DNA of 64,000 nt, from contig JAGTJL010000001.1 in NCBI GenBank assembly GCA_020746875.1, positions 2,604,001 through 2,668,000 on the forward strand, written 5' to 3'. This document shows, in pieces, positions 45,171 to 55,949 of this stretch. The number at the start of each line of letters is the position of its first letter. Within the stretch, counting starts at the first letter, position 1. Made by a program: the position numbers and the translations under genes. The notes under the pieces are model-generated. The model was not told the origin of the DNA. It did not search any database and saw only the letters and a program-made list of their open reading frames with translations. The DNA is from Rhexocercosporidium sp. MPI-PUGE-AT-0058 (taxonomy: Eukaryota > Ascomycota > Leotiomycetes > Helotiales).

Positions 45171-47025
45171 AGTAGTGGTCGTACGAGGAAATTTAGGCGT
45201 ATATTATGACGATGCGTAAGTAGATTTTAAACCAGAAGAATTACGCTTATTATAATATGTACGTCTTGTCCTTATAGCTTTTTCTTTACGTTAAGGACTT
45301 ATTGACGCGGAGCAGTAATGTTGTTTATAGACGGAAACTAGAGGAACTTTTAATATAATTGCCTGACGACTGAAGACGAGCTATTACTTTATGACATTTA
45401 CTATTTAGAGAATTATAAGTAAGGACTATTGTGTTAGAGCCTTGGCGTATAAAGCGCGCTATTAGACATCTGATATTATTTGTTTATTTGTGTTTACTTT
45501 CCCTTTTTATAGGTTTTAGGGCACTAGCGTGTGTAGCGCGCGTTACTAGTGTTTATTCATTTATTTATTTATTTATTTATTTATTTATACTTAGTTCTAG
45601 CTGTCCACCGTAGGACTGTTATGCCGGCATAGTCTAGCTTCGGCGCTAGTTGCCGAAGTGCGCGTTACCGCATTTAGTAATTTGTACTTCACTTTATTAC
45701 TTTATAGTGACTAATAACTTCTTCTACTGGACGGTCTGGCTCTTATTTACAACTATTTATATAGGCGTTAAGTAGGAGTGCTTTGCTTTATTCTTTAATA
45801 ATACATTAGGCTCTTTAGCTGCCGCTTTTGTTAGTCATTTTATGTCTTCGTACCTTTAGTCTTCTCTTAGCGCTTTACTTTGTCTCTTTACTTTGTAACG
45901 CAACTCCGAAACTGCCTAAGGAGGCACGTTTATTTTATAAATTTAATTGCCTTTATAACTAATTTTAGCTCGTTTAAGATTGCCCTTAAGTTTATTTGTC
46001 TTCTTCTTTTAAATACCCTTCGCCGCACGTCGTTGTATGTTCGATACCTCAGTAAGATGTAGTTTATAGTTTGCCGTTTTTCGCCGCAGTGACATCCGGA
46101 GTCGTCGACTTCTGGCACTCTTCTCTTTTATAAGAAGTCTTTTAGTTTAATTTTCTTTATGCGTATTTAAATAAGTAAAGCACTTTACTACTTCTTTAGT
46201 TTACGGTGTAGTCGTAAAATCTTATGTAATAGTTACGAGGTATACTTAAATATAGTTTTTTTTTTTGTTTTTACTTTTTAATTATTTATTTATTTAGCTT
46301 TTGTTTACCTCTTAACTTAGGTCTTTAAGGTTACTTATAAATAATATATTTTTATTTATATAGTATTCTCGTTTCCTTAGTTAACTCTTACATTTTATTT
46401 AACTGTTTTCTTAGCCGCTTTATTTACGGCTTTATTTCTTAAGATGCCCGTGTGAGCTAGCACTTATCTTAACTCGACTCGCGGCCTACGATCTCCTTAG
46501 AGTTTGTCTATAAGTTATATTGCGTTAACTATAATATACGTATTTAATTTATTAGTTAGTTTTTAAAATGTCTGGATAGCTATTTGATTATTTATAAAAG
46601 TAATTAGCCTGTCTTTTTTGTTTTTTTTTTTTACGTCTTTATTTACAATTTAAAGGGCTAACCTAATGCCTTATAATTTTGCGGCATATATAGTTAAGGT
46701 TTTACTGTCCTCTATGTACGCCAGTTTTATACATTTAGTTAATAGTAATACTGCTGTAGCTCCTACGTAGTTATTAATTTCGCTGCCGTTAGTATAGATA
46801 AAGAGGCTATTCGAGGGGTGCTTAAGGAACTCCTTGTGTTAGGTTCTGGCCGTTTCGGCGCATGAAGCAATTCTTACGCTTAGTCCCTGCTACTATGGCG
46901 GTATAAGGAATAATAGAATAACCTCTTGATCTTTAATTGACGCTTTACGGCGTTAACAAAGACGTCTATATGTGTATTTTAAAGGGCTTAGGTATAGTTC
47001 CTGTCTCTATTGGCTTCTCGCAGAC
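44540..47025. repeat. Duplicated segment A (copy 2), heavily RIP-mutated
   Basis: Colinear with 4,213-6,683. Differences are almost all C->T or G->A in this copy, for example GGAAATCTAGG versus GGAAATTTAGG and TAACGCGAAGCAG versus TGACGTGAAGTAG. It includes the methyltransferase 3' part, a TTTA tract (45,551-45,588) and the LINE 3' half. Confidence 0.85.
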
Positions 47026-49690
47026 CTAAGGAGTCGGAAGCCTGTTAAGGCTGGCATTCTGTCCGAGGAGAGGATTTTGTTGACCGTCTTAACGCTTGTC
47101 TTTCAGATTTGCTGTTTTACGGGAAATAGGTAGAGCTTTATATCTAGGGCCGGTCCTGACGTTGCCTTATATGTGTTATTAATGATTTTGGCTGCCTTTA
47201 CTTAAAGTGTTTTAAGCGTGTTAATAGTTTATTTGTGTAGCCTTCTTCGCGCTTATAGGCGACAGACTATATAGAGCAGCCGTATATTATTTAGGGAATG
47301 AAAACTGCTTGATAGATTTTCTTGAGTTTAATAACTCTTACTCTTTAAATAAAACCGGCTAGACTTATTAGTATATTAATAGACTTCGAGATCTTTATCT
47401 TTAGGCTTTAAATGTATTGTTTCTAGTTTAGCGCCGTGTCGAGCGTGACCCTAAGGTATTTGTTGCTTTCGGATGAGGGTATGATTATTTGTTTTATTTG
47501 TATGTGGCGGTCGACATCTGCTACTTGACGCCTCCTTGTGTAGTTCATCGCTCTTGCATGGCCTTTTCTAATTTATTATTGGTTTCTTTGATTGAGCTTC
47601 CCTACCGTAGAATTATAATATTATTGATATAGCCTGTAGTAAGGGTATTGGGCTTTTAATTATAGGTCTTTATTAAGTCGGCGTGGTAGTATAAGTATAA
47701 AATGGGCGATAGCGGTGATTCTTGAGGAATGCCGGTGGTCGTCTAATATACCTTTAACTTAAACGTATCGAAGCTAATAATTATGCTTTTGTTTATAAAG
47801 AAATTAGCAATTTATTTGATTGTTCTTTTGTTTATCTTGCGTTTGCATAAATTGTGGAGTAGTCTGGCATGTAAGACGTTATTGAAAGCCCTCGAGACGT
47901 TTAATAGAAAGAGGTTTGCCACTTGTAGCTCGGGCGAATTCTAAGCCTCGTATATCTTCTCGATAATAGTGTGTAGCGCATGGTTTATCGATCTTCTTTT
48001 ACGTCCTCTAATGTGTGTGCTTGGTAATAGTTGATGCGCCTTGGTTACGTAGTTGATTTTTCTCGTAATGATTAAGTTTATAAGTTTACTAATTATGTTT
48101 AGTAGGGCTATTGGACAATACGCCTTAGGCATAGTGTAGTTATTCTTACTTGGCTTCCTGAGGACGATAGTAGTAAATTATTGAAAGTGTGCTGGGCAGT
48201 ACTTTAATCGTAGACTTTAATTATATATTTTTATAAGATATAGGGCTAGTTGAGCGGCGATAATATGGAGGACTTTATTTATAATATTATTTGGTTTAGG
48301 GGCTTTCTTTGGGGGCGTAGAGGTAATAGCTTGGAGTACTTCCTTTTTTGTAATATTTAAAAATAAGATCTAATTTCGGTATTTAGCTTTTTAAATATCT
48401 TGGAGGTCGGGTTCTGGGGGTATCGGGAAGAAGGTTGTCTTTAAAAGTCGTGTTTTGTTTTACGCTTTTACGTGCTTAATATTTATTGTTGAGTCTTTTA
48501 ATATTAGGGTCGTTGTCGGTATTACTTTCCCTTTGTTTTTGGCTTACTTTGCTAGCTTTTATATACTTTCCGGGCTCTTTATAGTATTCTCGACTTAGTG
48601 TCGGTGACCTTAAAGTAAGGCCTTGTGGATTACTTTTCCTTTTTAGTTTTGAGTTACGCGGTAAGCCTCTTAACTTTCGTCTGTGTGGAGTCGGGCGTTG
48701 CGGCGCTTAAGTCTTTACGCCTCGGCTTGTGTTTTTTTACATTTAAAAGTCTACTTAGCTCTCGCTTTTAAGGACTATCTTTTTAGGGGCGTGGCGTGTT
48801 TTATAGCTGACTGTATCGCTTTTGTTACCTTTATAATATATTTATTTAAGGCGTGCCTTAACTTGGGATAACGGGTTGTAGGTAACTCTCGCGTAAGGCT
48901 TGTTCGAAGCTCCTTCTTATCGATACTAGACTAGTCACGTGTTTTTGTCTATTGTCTTTGTATTATTCGGAGGTCTAGAATCGTTGTAATTGGAAAGTGG
49001 TCTGAATTGTGGTCTATTTCGTGGTTTACTTCGCATTTGATAACCTTACTCACTAGATCTTGTGTACCGTAGTAGAGGTCGATGTAGCTTTGTGTATTTT
49101 TGTTATTATACGTAATTGTGTCGGCGGGTAGAAGACTGCCTAACTGGTATTCCTTTATGATATTAATTAAATTATTTGATTTTAGATCTCTTTTTTATAT
49201 CGTTAGGCCGCCCTAGAGTTTGTGGTATAGGTTGAAATCCCTTAGGATGATTTGTTCTTTTTGGTGGGCGGAAAGTGTCGTTTTGAGGTCTGGTAGGTAA
49301 TTCGTCTTATAGTTTGACGATTTCGGGGGGTTATATACGTTGTGTATATAAATCTTTGTTGTTGTTTCTGTGGTTGGGCTTATTGTCGTGATTTTAAGTG
49401 TACTTAAGTCTTATGTGTGTTATGTAAATCTCTACCTATTTAAGTCTATTTTTTTATTAATAAAGAAGTAGACTTTCGCCGGTGCTTTTTTATTGTCGTT
49501 GGGGAAATAGAGATGAAAATATTATGCGATTGGGTTGTGAGTCGTCGAGATGAAGGGGTTCCTCTATGGTTCCTAGAGCGCTAGAATATTGTACTCCTGG
49601 ATCCTTAGGTCGCGTAGTAATGTTGCTATAATTACGTCCCTCGACTTTATAACGTTATATTATAAGATTTTTATGCCTTTTTCATTATAG
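45900..49690 (-). pseudogene. LINE ORF2 (endonuclease-RT-RNase H), decayed
   Basis: Endonuclease 49.7-48.9 kb: 'YNILALQEPQRNPFI', 'QIILRDFNLYH' (GDFN-type motif), 'TQSYIDLYYGTQDL', 'NSDHFPITT' (SDH motif). Linker 48.7-48.4 kb (equals the fragment at 1.1-1.4 kb). RT starts near 48,130 with 'YCPIALLNIISKLINLII' and 'GRKRRSINHALHTIIEKIYE'. RNase H near 46,820 'LFIYTNGSEINNYVG'. C-terminal 'CHCGEKRQTINYILLRYRTY' at 46,030-46,118. Stops and lost consensus residues throughout (the YADD box is no longer readable to me). Confidence 0.8.
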
Positions 49691-49749
49691 TTCATTATTT
49701 ATTTATATTTTATTAGGAACTGAGTAGTGAGTTCGTTGTGATTAACTCT

Positions 49750-51404
49750 AATGCTCGTCTTAAAAGCACGTATAGCCTCCGCGGTCTTTGGCTGTTTTTA
49801 ACTATAATTGTGTTTTTATTCTTATCTTATATGCTGTCGAGCCCGTTTCTTAAGTAGACCTTCTTTAAGGCTCTTCTTTTCATTAAGGACTTGCTCCTGG
49901 AGTTCTGTCTGCCTAATGGTAATGTTGGCGTCAGTGATAATGGCCTTATTATAGTAGCACTTGGCCTGCCTCTCTGGGTTTTATTTATTATTGCTGCTTC
50001 CGCTGGCGTAGCGTTAATAATTGTGCGTTTTATTAGTAGCCTCTCTTTTGTTGGTGGGACAAAATGGTATGGTTGTCGGGCATTGTATGCGGCTTTTACT
50101 TTGCTTAACTCGACTTTTCAGATGGGACATCGATTATTCCACGCCTCGTGTGCTCCTTTGCACATAGCATATTTCCTTACGGCGGACTTGTCGACCTTGG
50201 TGGGGCAATCTTTCGAGCTGTGCGGTTCTGTATAGTAGCCATATGTTGTGCTCGCTTTGCATTAGGTTCTTATATGGCCGTATTTTTAATACTTATAGTA
50301 TTACTTTAGTCGGCACTATTTATTATATTTCTTATATTGAAAAGCCTCGCCTTATCATATAAGACCTTCGTCGATGATCTTATTTGCGTCTTTTGGGTTA
50401 GTAAACTCGACGATAATAGTCGAAGCTGACTTTATACTCGCTGCTCTTGATAGCTATTTAATGTATTTAATGTCTACATTAAGTATAAACGGTCTGTTGT
50501 CGTGTAGGAGCTCGGCCTTAATCTCGTCGAACTTCTTTATGTTTATTAAGTTAGTCTTAATGCCGTGCGCAAGAATTCTATAAGTCGACAGTCGTATATT
50601 TGTGCCTCTTTTAATTCGATTTATCTAGTTGTTTACGAATTGTTTTAAGGCTTTTGTATTGTTTCGGTTTGACGTCTTAATGTTAAGGTCTTTGCTTTTT
50701 AGTTAGTTAGCTGATGTTACGCGGATCCGTTTAATGTATTTGTTTTTGCTTTGTTTAATCGCTCGGTTAACGTGGTTTTATAAGTTTCTTAAGTTCTTGG
50801 CTCGGAGGCTCTCGATAGTGGATGTATTTGTAATCTTTATAATGATCTTACGTTGCGCTTGAATGAATAATGATGTCTTGGTAGATATTGTGATTGGCTT
50901 GCTAAGAGGCGCGGCATTGCTACTTAATACCGACGTATATGAAGCCTTGGGAGACGGCGTGGACTGAATCGCCTTTACAATGTCGTTCGTCGCTTTTGCT
51001 ATGTCATTTGTTTCCTGCAGGAGTTCGGTTGTCGTCCTTCTGGTCTCGGCGGCTTCCTTCACTGCCTGATTGGTTTCCTGGCTTAGTATGGCAATCTATT
51101 GGTGCGTGATAGTATTCTGCTGGATTTTTATTGCCGTGGATTGTATTGTTTTTGTCGTTGTTTTGAGGTCGCTTTAGATGGTTGTGATGAATTATATGAC
51201 GGCGCTAACGTCCGAGGTATTCTGGAACTTGGCAATGAAAACGCTTATGGCCGCGATTATGGTCTTGATTAGCGGCTTCGGCACCGGCTGATCTTTTGCG
51301 GAGTCGATATAGATAAGTGTTTCCTTGAGGTAATCGCTGAGATATATAGCGTGCTCGCGGATGTCGTTTGGCTATGCTGTTACTTGAGGCCACGGTGTCG
51401 CCAT
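49750..51404 (-). pseudogene. LINE ORF1 (gag-like RNA-binding protein), decayed
   Basis: ATG 51,404 starts 'MATPWPQVTA' followed by a stop, then 'PNDIREHAIYLSDYLKETL', 'TRRTTTELLQETNDIAKATN' (coiled coil) and 'SPKASYTSVLSSNAA'. Near 50,100-50,280 a zinc-knuckle region survives in part ('KYAMCKGAHEAWNNRCP', where CxLCxxxH is expected). A basic tail follows. At least four stops interrupt it. Confidence 0.7.
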
Positions 51405-51553
51405 GGTGTTTATGTTACACTGGGCAATGCGCGCAAGCTCAGGCTTCTTAACTGGCCAAAAGGAGGACTACTAGATGTGGTTTCGCTGTTTAATTTCAAA
51501 AATTTCGTTCTCGCTGTTTGTGATGTTTTTTTAATTAACTTTTAACCCCCCAA

Positions 51554-51914
51554 TGTTACAGCCACGGCTGGAACAGGTGACATAGCCCTGAGGCTCGGCA
51601 GGCTGGGCCCGCTTGGGGATTGGCTAATGCACAGAGAAGCTATGGGTCACGTAACAAGTCACGTGACGAATCATCTAGGCTCCTTGAGTCTGGATGATGA
51701 TTCAGATGATTCAGCTGATTCAACCCAACGGGGTTTCTATATAACGGATGGATGTTCCTCACTCAGATAGAAGCCCCGTGCTTAACTCAAATACAGTACC
51801 TTCATACTTAATAACTTGCAACGGTTACCAGTCTTGATCTAGTGACAGTGTCCCTGCCTACCAACCCACCTACCTTCGTACTCCCGAGCAACACCGGCTT
51901 GACCGTACGTTACA
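51554..51914. mobile_element. Solo LTR with perfect 5-bp target duplication
   Basis: 361 bp starting TGTTACAGCC and ending CGTACGTTACA, so TG...CA, with the same GTTACA hexamer near both ends. The 5 bp CCCAA precede (51,549-51,553) and follow (51,915-51,919) it. Internal features fit an LTR promoter: TCTATATAACGG at ~51,737, preceded by paired CACGTRAC boxes (GGTCACGTAACAAGTCACGTGAC). No internal retrotransposon region remains, so it arose by LTR-LTR recombination. It keeps balanced GC while its LINE neighbour is RIP-decayed. Confidence 0.85.
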
Positions 51915-51919
51915 CCCAA

Positions 51920-52145
51920 TTCCGCCCACCCTCGCTTAACTCACCGCTACTTGTACTTACCAACTTTAATAACTTTTAATTTTTTGATTTTAATCGATTT
52001 CTTTTAAATTTAAAATACGAATTGTTTTTATTATAAAGCCTAAATATATTAAGTACGATGTTATATGTGCTTTTGAAAGGTTGCAAATGGCAAGTCCTTG
52101 CGAAAAGCATGCTTGAAGTGAGGTATTTTAAAGTATATACTTTAT
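51920..52145 (+). mobile_element. RIP-decayed Fot1/pogo end with transposase N-terminus
   Basis: GCCCACCCTCGCTTAACTCACCGCTACTT and the following ~200 bp match the right end of the 38.06-39.90 kb element in reverse complement, through the transposase start (ATG AAG CCT... appears here as ATA AAG CCT) to about its 30th codon (GCAAATGGCAAGTC is identical). Most differences are C->T/G->A. The rest of the element is missing after ~52,145. The solo LTR abuts its terminal repeat. Confidence 0.75.
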
Positions 52146-53520
52146 GACTGTAATACAACGACTCAACCAGTTGATTTTGGTCAGTCGATCTCCGATTAGT
52201 AGATCGAAACTAATAGATCGAAATCGAGCCACTCACCTTGCTCTGGCGAGCAGATCGTCGCTCTTCCATGACGATTCTGGCGGAGCGCTTGGAAACACCC
52301 ATAATGTCGAAGGGAGCAGTTGATTGGTTGATTGATTGATGGATTGATTGAGTGGTAGATCGAGAGCAGTCGATCTGTGTGTTGTCGATCTGTGTGTTGT
52401 CGAGTGTTTACAGGTTCAGGTTTAGTGGGAAAATCGTTGGTTCATGTAGTCAGGTTGTTTGCCTGATTACCGCATACAGGTGAATTTGTTTGCCTGATTC
52501 CTTCCTATTGTTTGCTCTCGCTTAATACAGCTAATCACAATAGCAGTGGCTTACTACTGTCAATTGCCTGGGGGGTGTGTCGTATAGGCACGGACAGCTG
52601 CTCTCTTGGCACTGCACGTGACCTAATTAGGTTCTGCTGCTGTAGACCGCCTTCAGGAGAACAACTGTTTCTCCTGATTCCTTTTAGCTTTTAGAAGAAC
52701 AATTAATCACTTCAATTCAACTACAACTGCTCGCAGTGCTTTGATCCACTTCTACACCACAATAATTATATACAAAAGAAAGTGAAGAAAGAAATAAGTA
52801 ATATATAAAAAAGAAGTTTTAAAAACTCGTTTAATCTCGGCTATTTCTTAATTAAAAAATTAGGCTAGCCGAGCTTAGAAATAAGGCTCTGAAGAATTTA
52901 AACCGCCATATTATACCTTAGATTTTATTAAAGGACGAATTAAAAGAAGATCGGTTAATTAAGGAATAATATTAAACAAATACGGTCGATATAAAAAGTT
53001 ATTTTAAGAGAAAGATTAAAAACTGTAAATAAAGACTTATACTTAAAGGTTATTATATTAAAGGTTTAAGTGATCTTGTAATAATATCGTAAGCTTTGAT
53101 CTTAATGAAATAACGCAATAGGTTATACTTTTGCGTTTACTTATTCGGCATCTAAGGCTATTAAAATTACTCTTGTCTTTTAGCTAACAAATTCTCTTAA
53201 TTTATATATAATTAAAACGATTTAAGATAATATAAAAGATTATATTTAGAGGGAATGCTTAAAGGTTTAGAAGTCATATAAAAGGCTACGAGAAGCTATA
53301 ATAAAAGCTTAAAGAATTTGTTATGATTAAAAAGATAAATGAGTTATTATAAGGAATATAAAGCAATAATTAAAGTGAAAAGGAGGCATATGAAATACTA
53401 AGGAAATCATATAAAGCAATATTGCCAAATGTTTAGTATATATAGTTCGCACTTAAATAGAAAAGGTGAGGTTATTACCCTTGATACGAAGTAATAATAA
53501 ATGTTGAAAATTATAAAAAG
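52146..53520. other. AT-rich decayed retroelement-like DNA
   Basis: 52,160-52,420 holds short repeats (TCGATCTGTGTGTTG twice; GATTGATT runs). 52,440-52,770 has LTR-like texture with repeated TTTGCCTGATT and CCTGATTCCTT motifs. From 52,780 on, very AT-rich stop-dense sequence suggests a RIP-destroyed coding element. No ends or motifs allow a family call. Confidence 0.4.
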
Positions 53521-54270
53521 TAGAAATTATCGCCTCGCAGCGATACTAGTTATTTGAAATGACTCGTGCAACGAGCCCATGGTTACGGTTCAGCCTACAG
53601 TACCCCCTTATATTACCCCCTCCCCCCCGGCTTAAATGTTAAATGTGAACTTTTGCGGGCCACAGACTTAGTTCTCAAGTCTTAAATGGTTAAACGGCCC
53701 TAGATAGAGCTTAAAGCACGAGCCAGAAATAAGTATATTATAAACGCAAGGTGGCTTTAAAAGGTTCGAGAGACACTTGAGCCCTGCTCGAGGCTAAAAA
53801 TCCGCTGAATGATTAGATAGACACCCCTAACAGCTACACACACGAGGTCCAGTTTCTTTCACATTCAATATTCAACCGGGGGGGAGGGGGATAGTACTGT
53901 GGATCTCGCCGCTTGGAACTGTGTGAGAATACGACAACTTAATTCTGCAGGTTTTTCCAGCGTCTGATAATTTAACCGACGATCTTCGAAAAATTCCTCC
54001 CAGCAGGATTTCTTATATCTTATTTTACTTTCCCGCAAATTACTACCACCAGAATTCAAAAAAGATGCCAAATTTAAAGTCATATTTTGTCGCAACTAAC
54101 TTGGGTCACATCGTAGGATTCAAGCATGACAAACGAAGGTTATGAGTGCTCTTAAAGTGGGTGGGCTGCACGCTGCTCACCCTGAATCAACCTGTGTCTC
54201 TTAGGTATTATCGATCGCTAATTCACTCACTCACTCATTCGTTCATTTGATGTTAATTCAACCATCTAAG
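53521..54270. other. Upstream region of the LRR gene
   Basis: No gene seen. A C-rich segment (53,600-53,630), a G-rich run at 53,878-53,890 and CACTCACTCACTCATTCGTTCATT repeats just before the LRR start, which probably lie in its 5' leader. Confidence 0.45.
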
Positions 54271-55239
54271 ATGGCTCCACTCGCTTTGTTGTCTTGGTCC
54301 CTTTTTACTCTAGCTCTCAGCACTCCGGCATTGGCAACCCCTATTGAGAAACGCGACTCTAACCTGGCGAGAGACCTCGCTACTGCCGAAGCGTTGAAGC
54401 AACGTGTCACCGTGGATCCCCAGGGAATTACAGAATCATGGACTGGAAATGAAGTCTGCAATTTCACGGGATTTTATTGCGCCGCCAAGCCTGACAACAA
54501 CGAACTCGCCGTTGCCAGCATCGATTTTAACGGCTACAACTTCGGCGGCGATCAACTCGTCCTCAATGGATTCTTGGACAAACTGACGGATTTGGCTCTC
54601 TTCCATATCAACTCCAACCGCTTCGTTGGCTAAGTTCCCGATCTTTCAGCTCTCCCATACTTGTATGAGATCGACTTAAGCAACAATCAGTTTTCTGGCC
54701 CATTCCCAGAGAGTGTGTTAGGATTGGACTTAACCTTCCTGGATCTGCGTTTCAACCAGTTTAGCGGTCCCATTCCGAAAGCAGTCTTCAGCTACACGGA
54801 ACTCGAAGCTCTGTTCCTCAACAACAACCAGTTCTCGGGCAAAATCCCCCACCAAATTGGATTCTCCTCTGCGACTTACATTGCCCTCACTGGTAACCAA
54901 CTCACCGGTTCCATTCCTAAAACCCTCGCGAGCGCCCCAAATCTACAAGAGATCTTGCTCTCGTACAATCAGCTATCGGGCACTATCCCCAGGGAGATTG
55001 GATCAGCAAACAACTTCACGATCTTCGACGCAGGCTTCAACCAGCTGACTGGCGGAGTGCCAGAGGTCGTATGCAAGTTGGCGACGCTCCAAGTCTTGAA
55101 TGTCACTGGCAACTACCTCTCTAAGCCACTTGGTCCTAGCTGCCAGGCTCTACAGGCGCGGGGAATCCTTGATGTGTCCGGCAACTGCATTCCAGGTGCT
55201 GATAACCAGAGATCGGGTGATGAATGCAATGGGCAATGA
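54271..55239 (+). pseudogene. Secreted LRR protein resembling plant LRX extensins, one stop codon
   Basis: Start ATG 54,271 (an in-frame ATG also at 54,250). Signal peptide 'MAPLALLSWSLFTLALSTPA'. An N-cap 'EVCNFTGFYC' is followed by 'LDKLTDLALFHINSNRFVG', an in-frame TAA at 54,631-54,633, and in the same frame 'VPDLSALPYLYEIDLSNNQF', 'LTFLDLRFNQFSGPIPKAVF', 'LEALFLNNNQFSGKIPHQIG', 'NLQEILLSYNQLSGTIP', 'FTIFDAGFNQLTGGVPEVVC', 'LQVLNVTGNYLS' and a Cys-rich cap. The phrases ALFHINSNRF, FLDLRFN and ALFLNNN, in this order, are the LRR block of plant leucine-rich repeat extensins. The Hyp-rich extensin tail is absent. One change from CAA to TAA would explain the stop. About 323 codons in all. Confidence 0.75.
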
Positions 55240-55949
55240 GAGGAGGCTATTAGTTGTTGGAGATTGGCTCCGAATCTTGGGAAGTAGTTTATGGATACGG
55301 GAGTCGGACGATAGATCTGAAGGAGCATATCATGCTGCAGGGGAATTCTGTTCCTGGAATTAGTAAATTCTTTTCTGGCCGTTGGGGCCCTTGTGCTCGA
55401 TTGAATATAATGATTTGGTGTTTAACCACGCTTTGCTCTATGCCAGTCTCTTCACACCAATCCCAAGGTCTAGATGCATTGACCACAGATCTAAACGAGA
55501 GCATCGACTTAACACTCCCTCGAACGCTATCAAAAGACCAGCAACGAGCAGGATAGAATGTATCTGCCAGTTCCGTGCTCTGCCAATTTTTAGCGAACTT
55601 GCTCGTTCCCATGGGGTATTTCTACTTGGCAGTCTATGCAAGCATTTCTCGCCGTCAGCTTCATTCAATGGATTTAGGGAAAGACTGGGTTCTCAGCTCT
55701 CCAGGGAGCGTGCTCCATGTACTTACCCTCAGGTATTCGAAATCCTATGCTAAGTCCCCACAACTCTCATTTGGACCACCGCGCCTTTTTCTACCACTTT
55801 ATAAACAACACTTATTAACTTTACAACGTCTTACCTTTTATCAATCTTCTGTAAAATCAGAATCTTTTACTAAAACTTAAATTAATAAGTCTACCGGAGT
55901 GTACCCCCCGGGTCAACCCTTAGGGGGTTGCGCTCCCATGGCTTTACAT
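55240..55949. other. Intergenic; possible DNA-transposon end at 55.75-55.88 kb
   Basis: 55,240-55,740 has short overlapping frames without motifs. 55,750-55,885 (TTTGGACCACCGCGCC then CT-rich text with TTATTAACTTTACAACG) resembles the layout of the Fot1 ends elsewhere in this window, but the match is weak. It adjoins the second LINE. Confidence 0.3.

Larger units (their letters stand above)
45180..51530 (-). mobile_element. Full-length RIP-decayed Tad/I-type LINE
   Basis: Reading the minus strand from 51.5 kb down gives the complete order of a Tad-like non-LTR element: gag-like ORF1 with zinc knuckles, then ORF2 with apurinic endonuclease, reverse transcriptase, RNase H and a terminal Cys-rich domain. 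The TTTA tract near 45.55 kb marks the 3' side. GC is low and stops are frequent in every domain. The exact 3' terminus is unclear because the downstream methyltransferase flank is shared with the 4.2-6.7 kb copy. About 6.3 kb, the usual length for Tad relatives. Confidence 0.85.
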
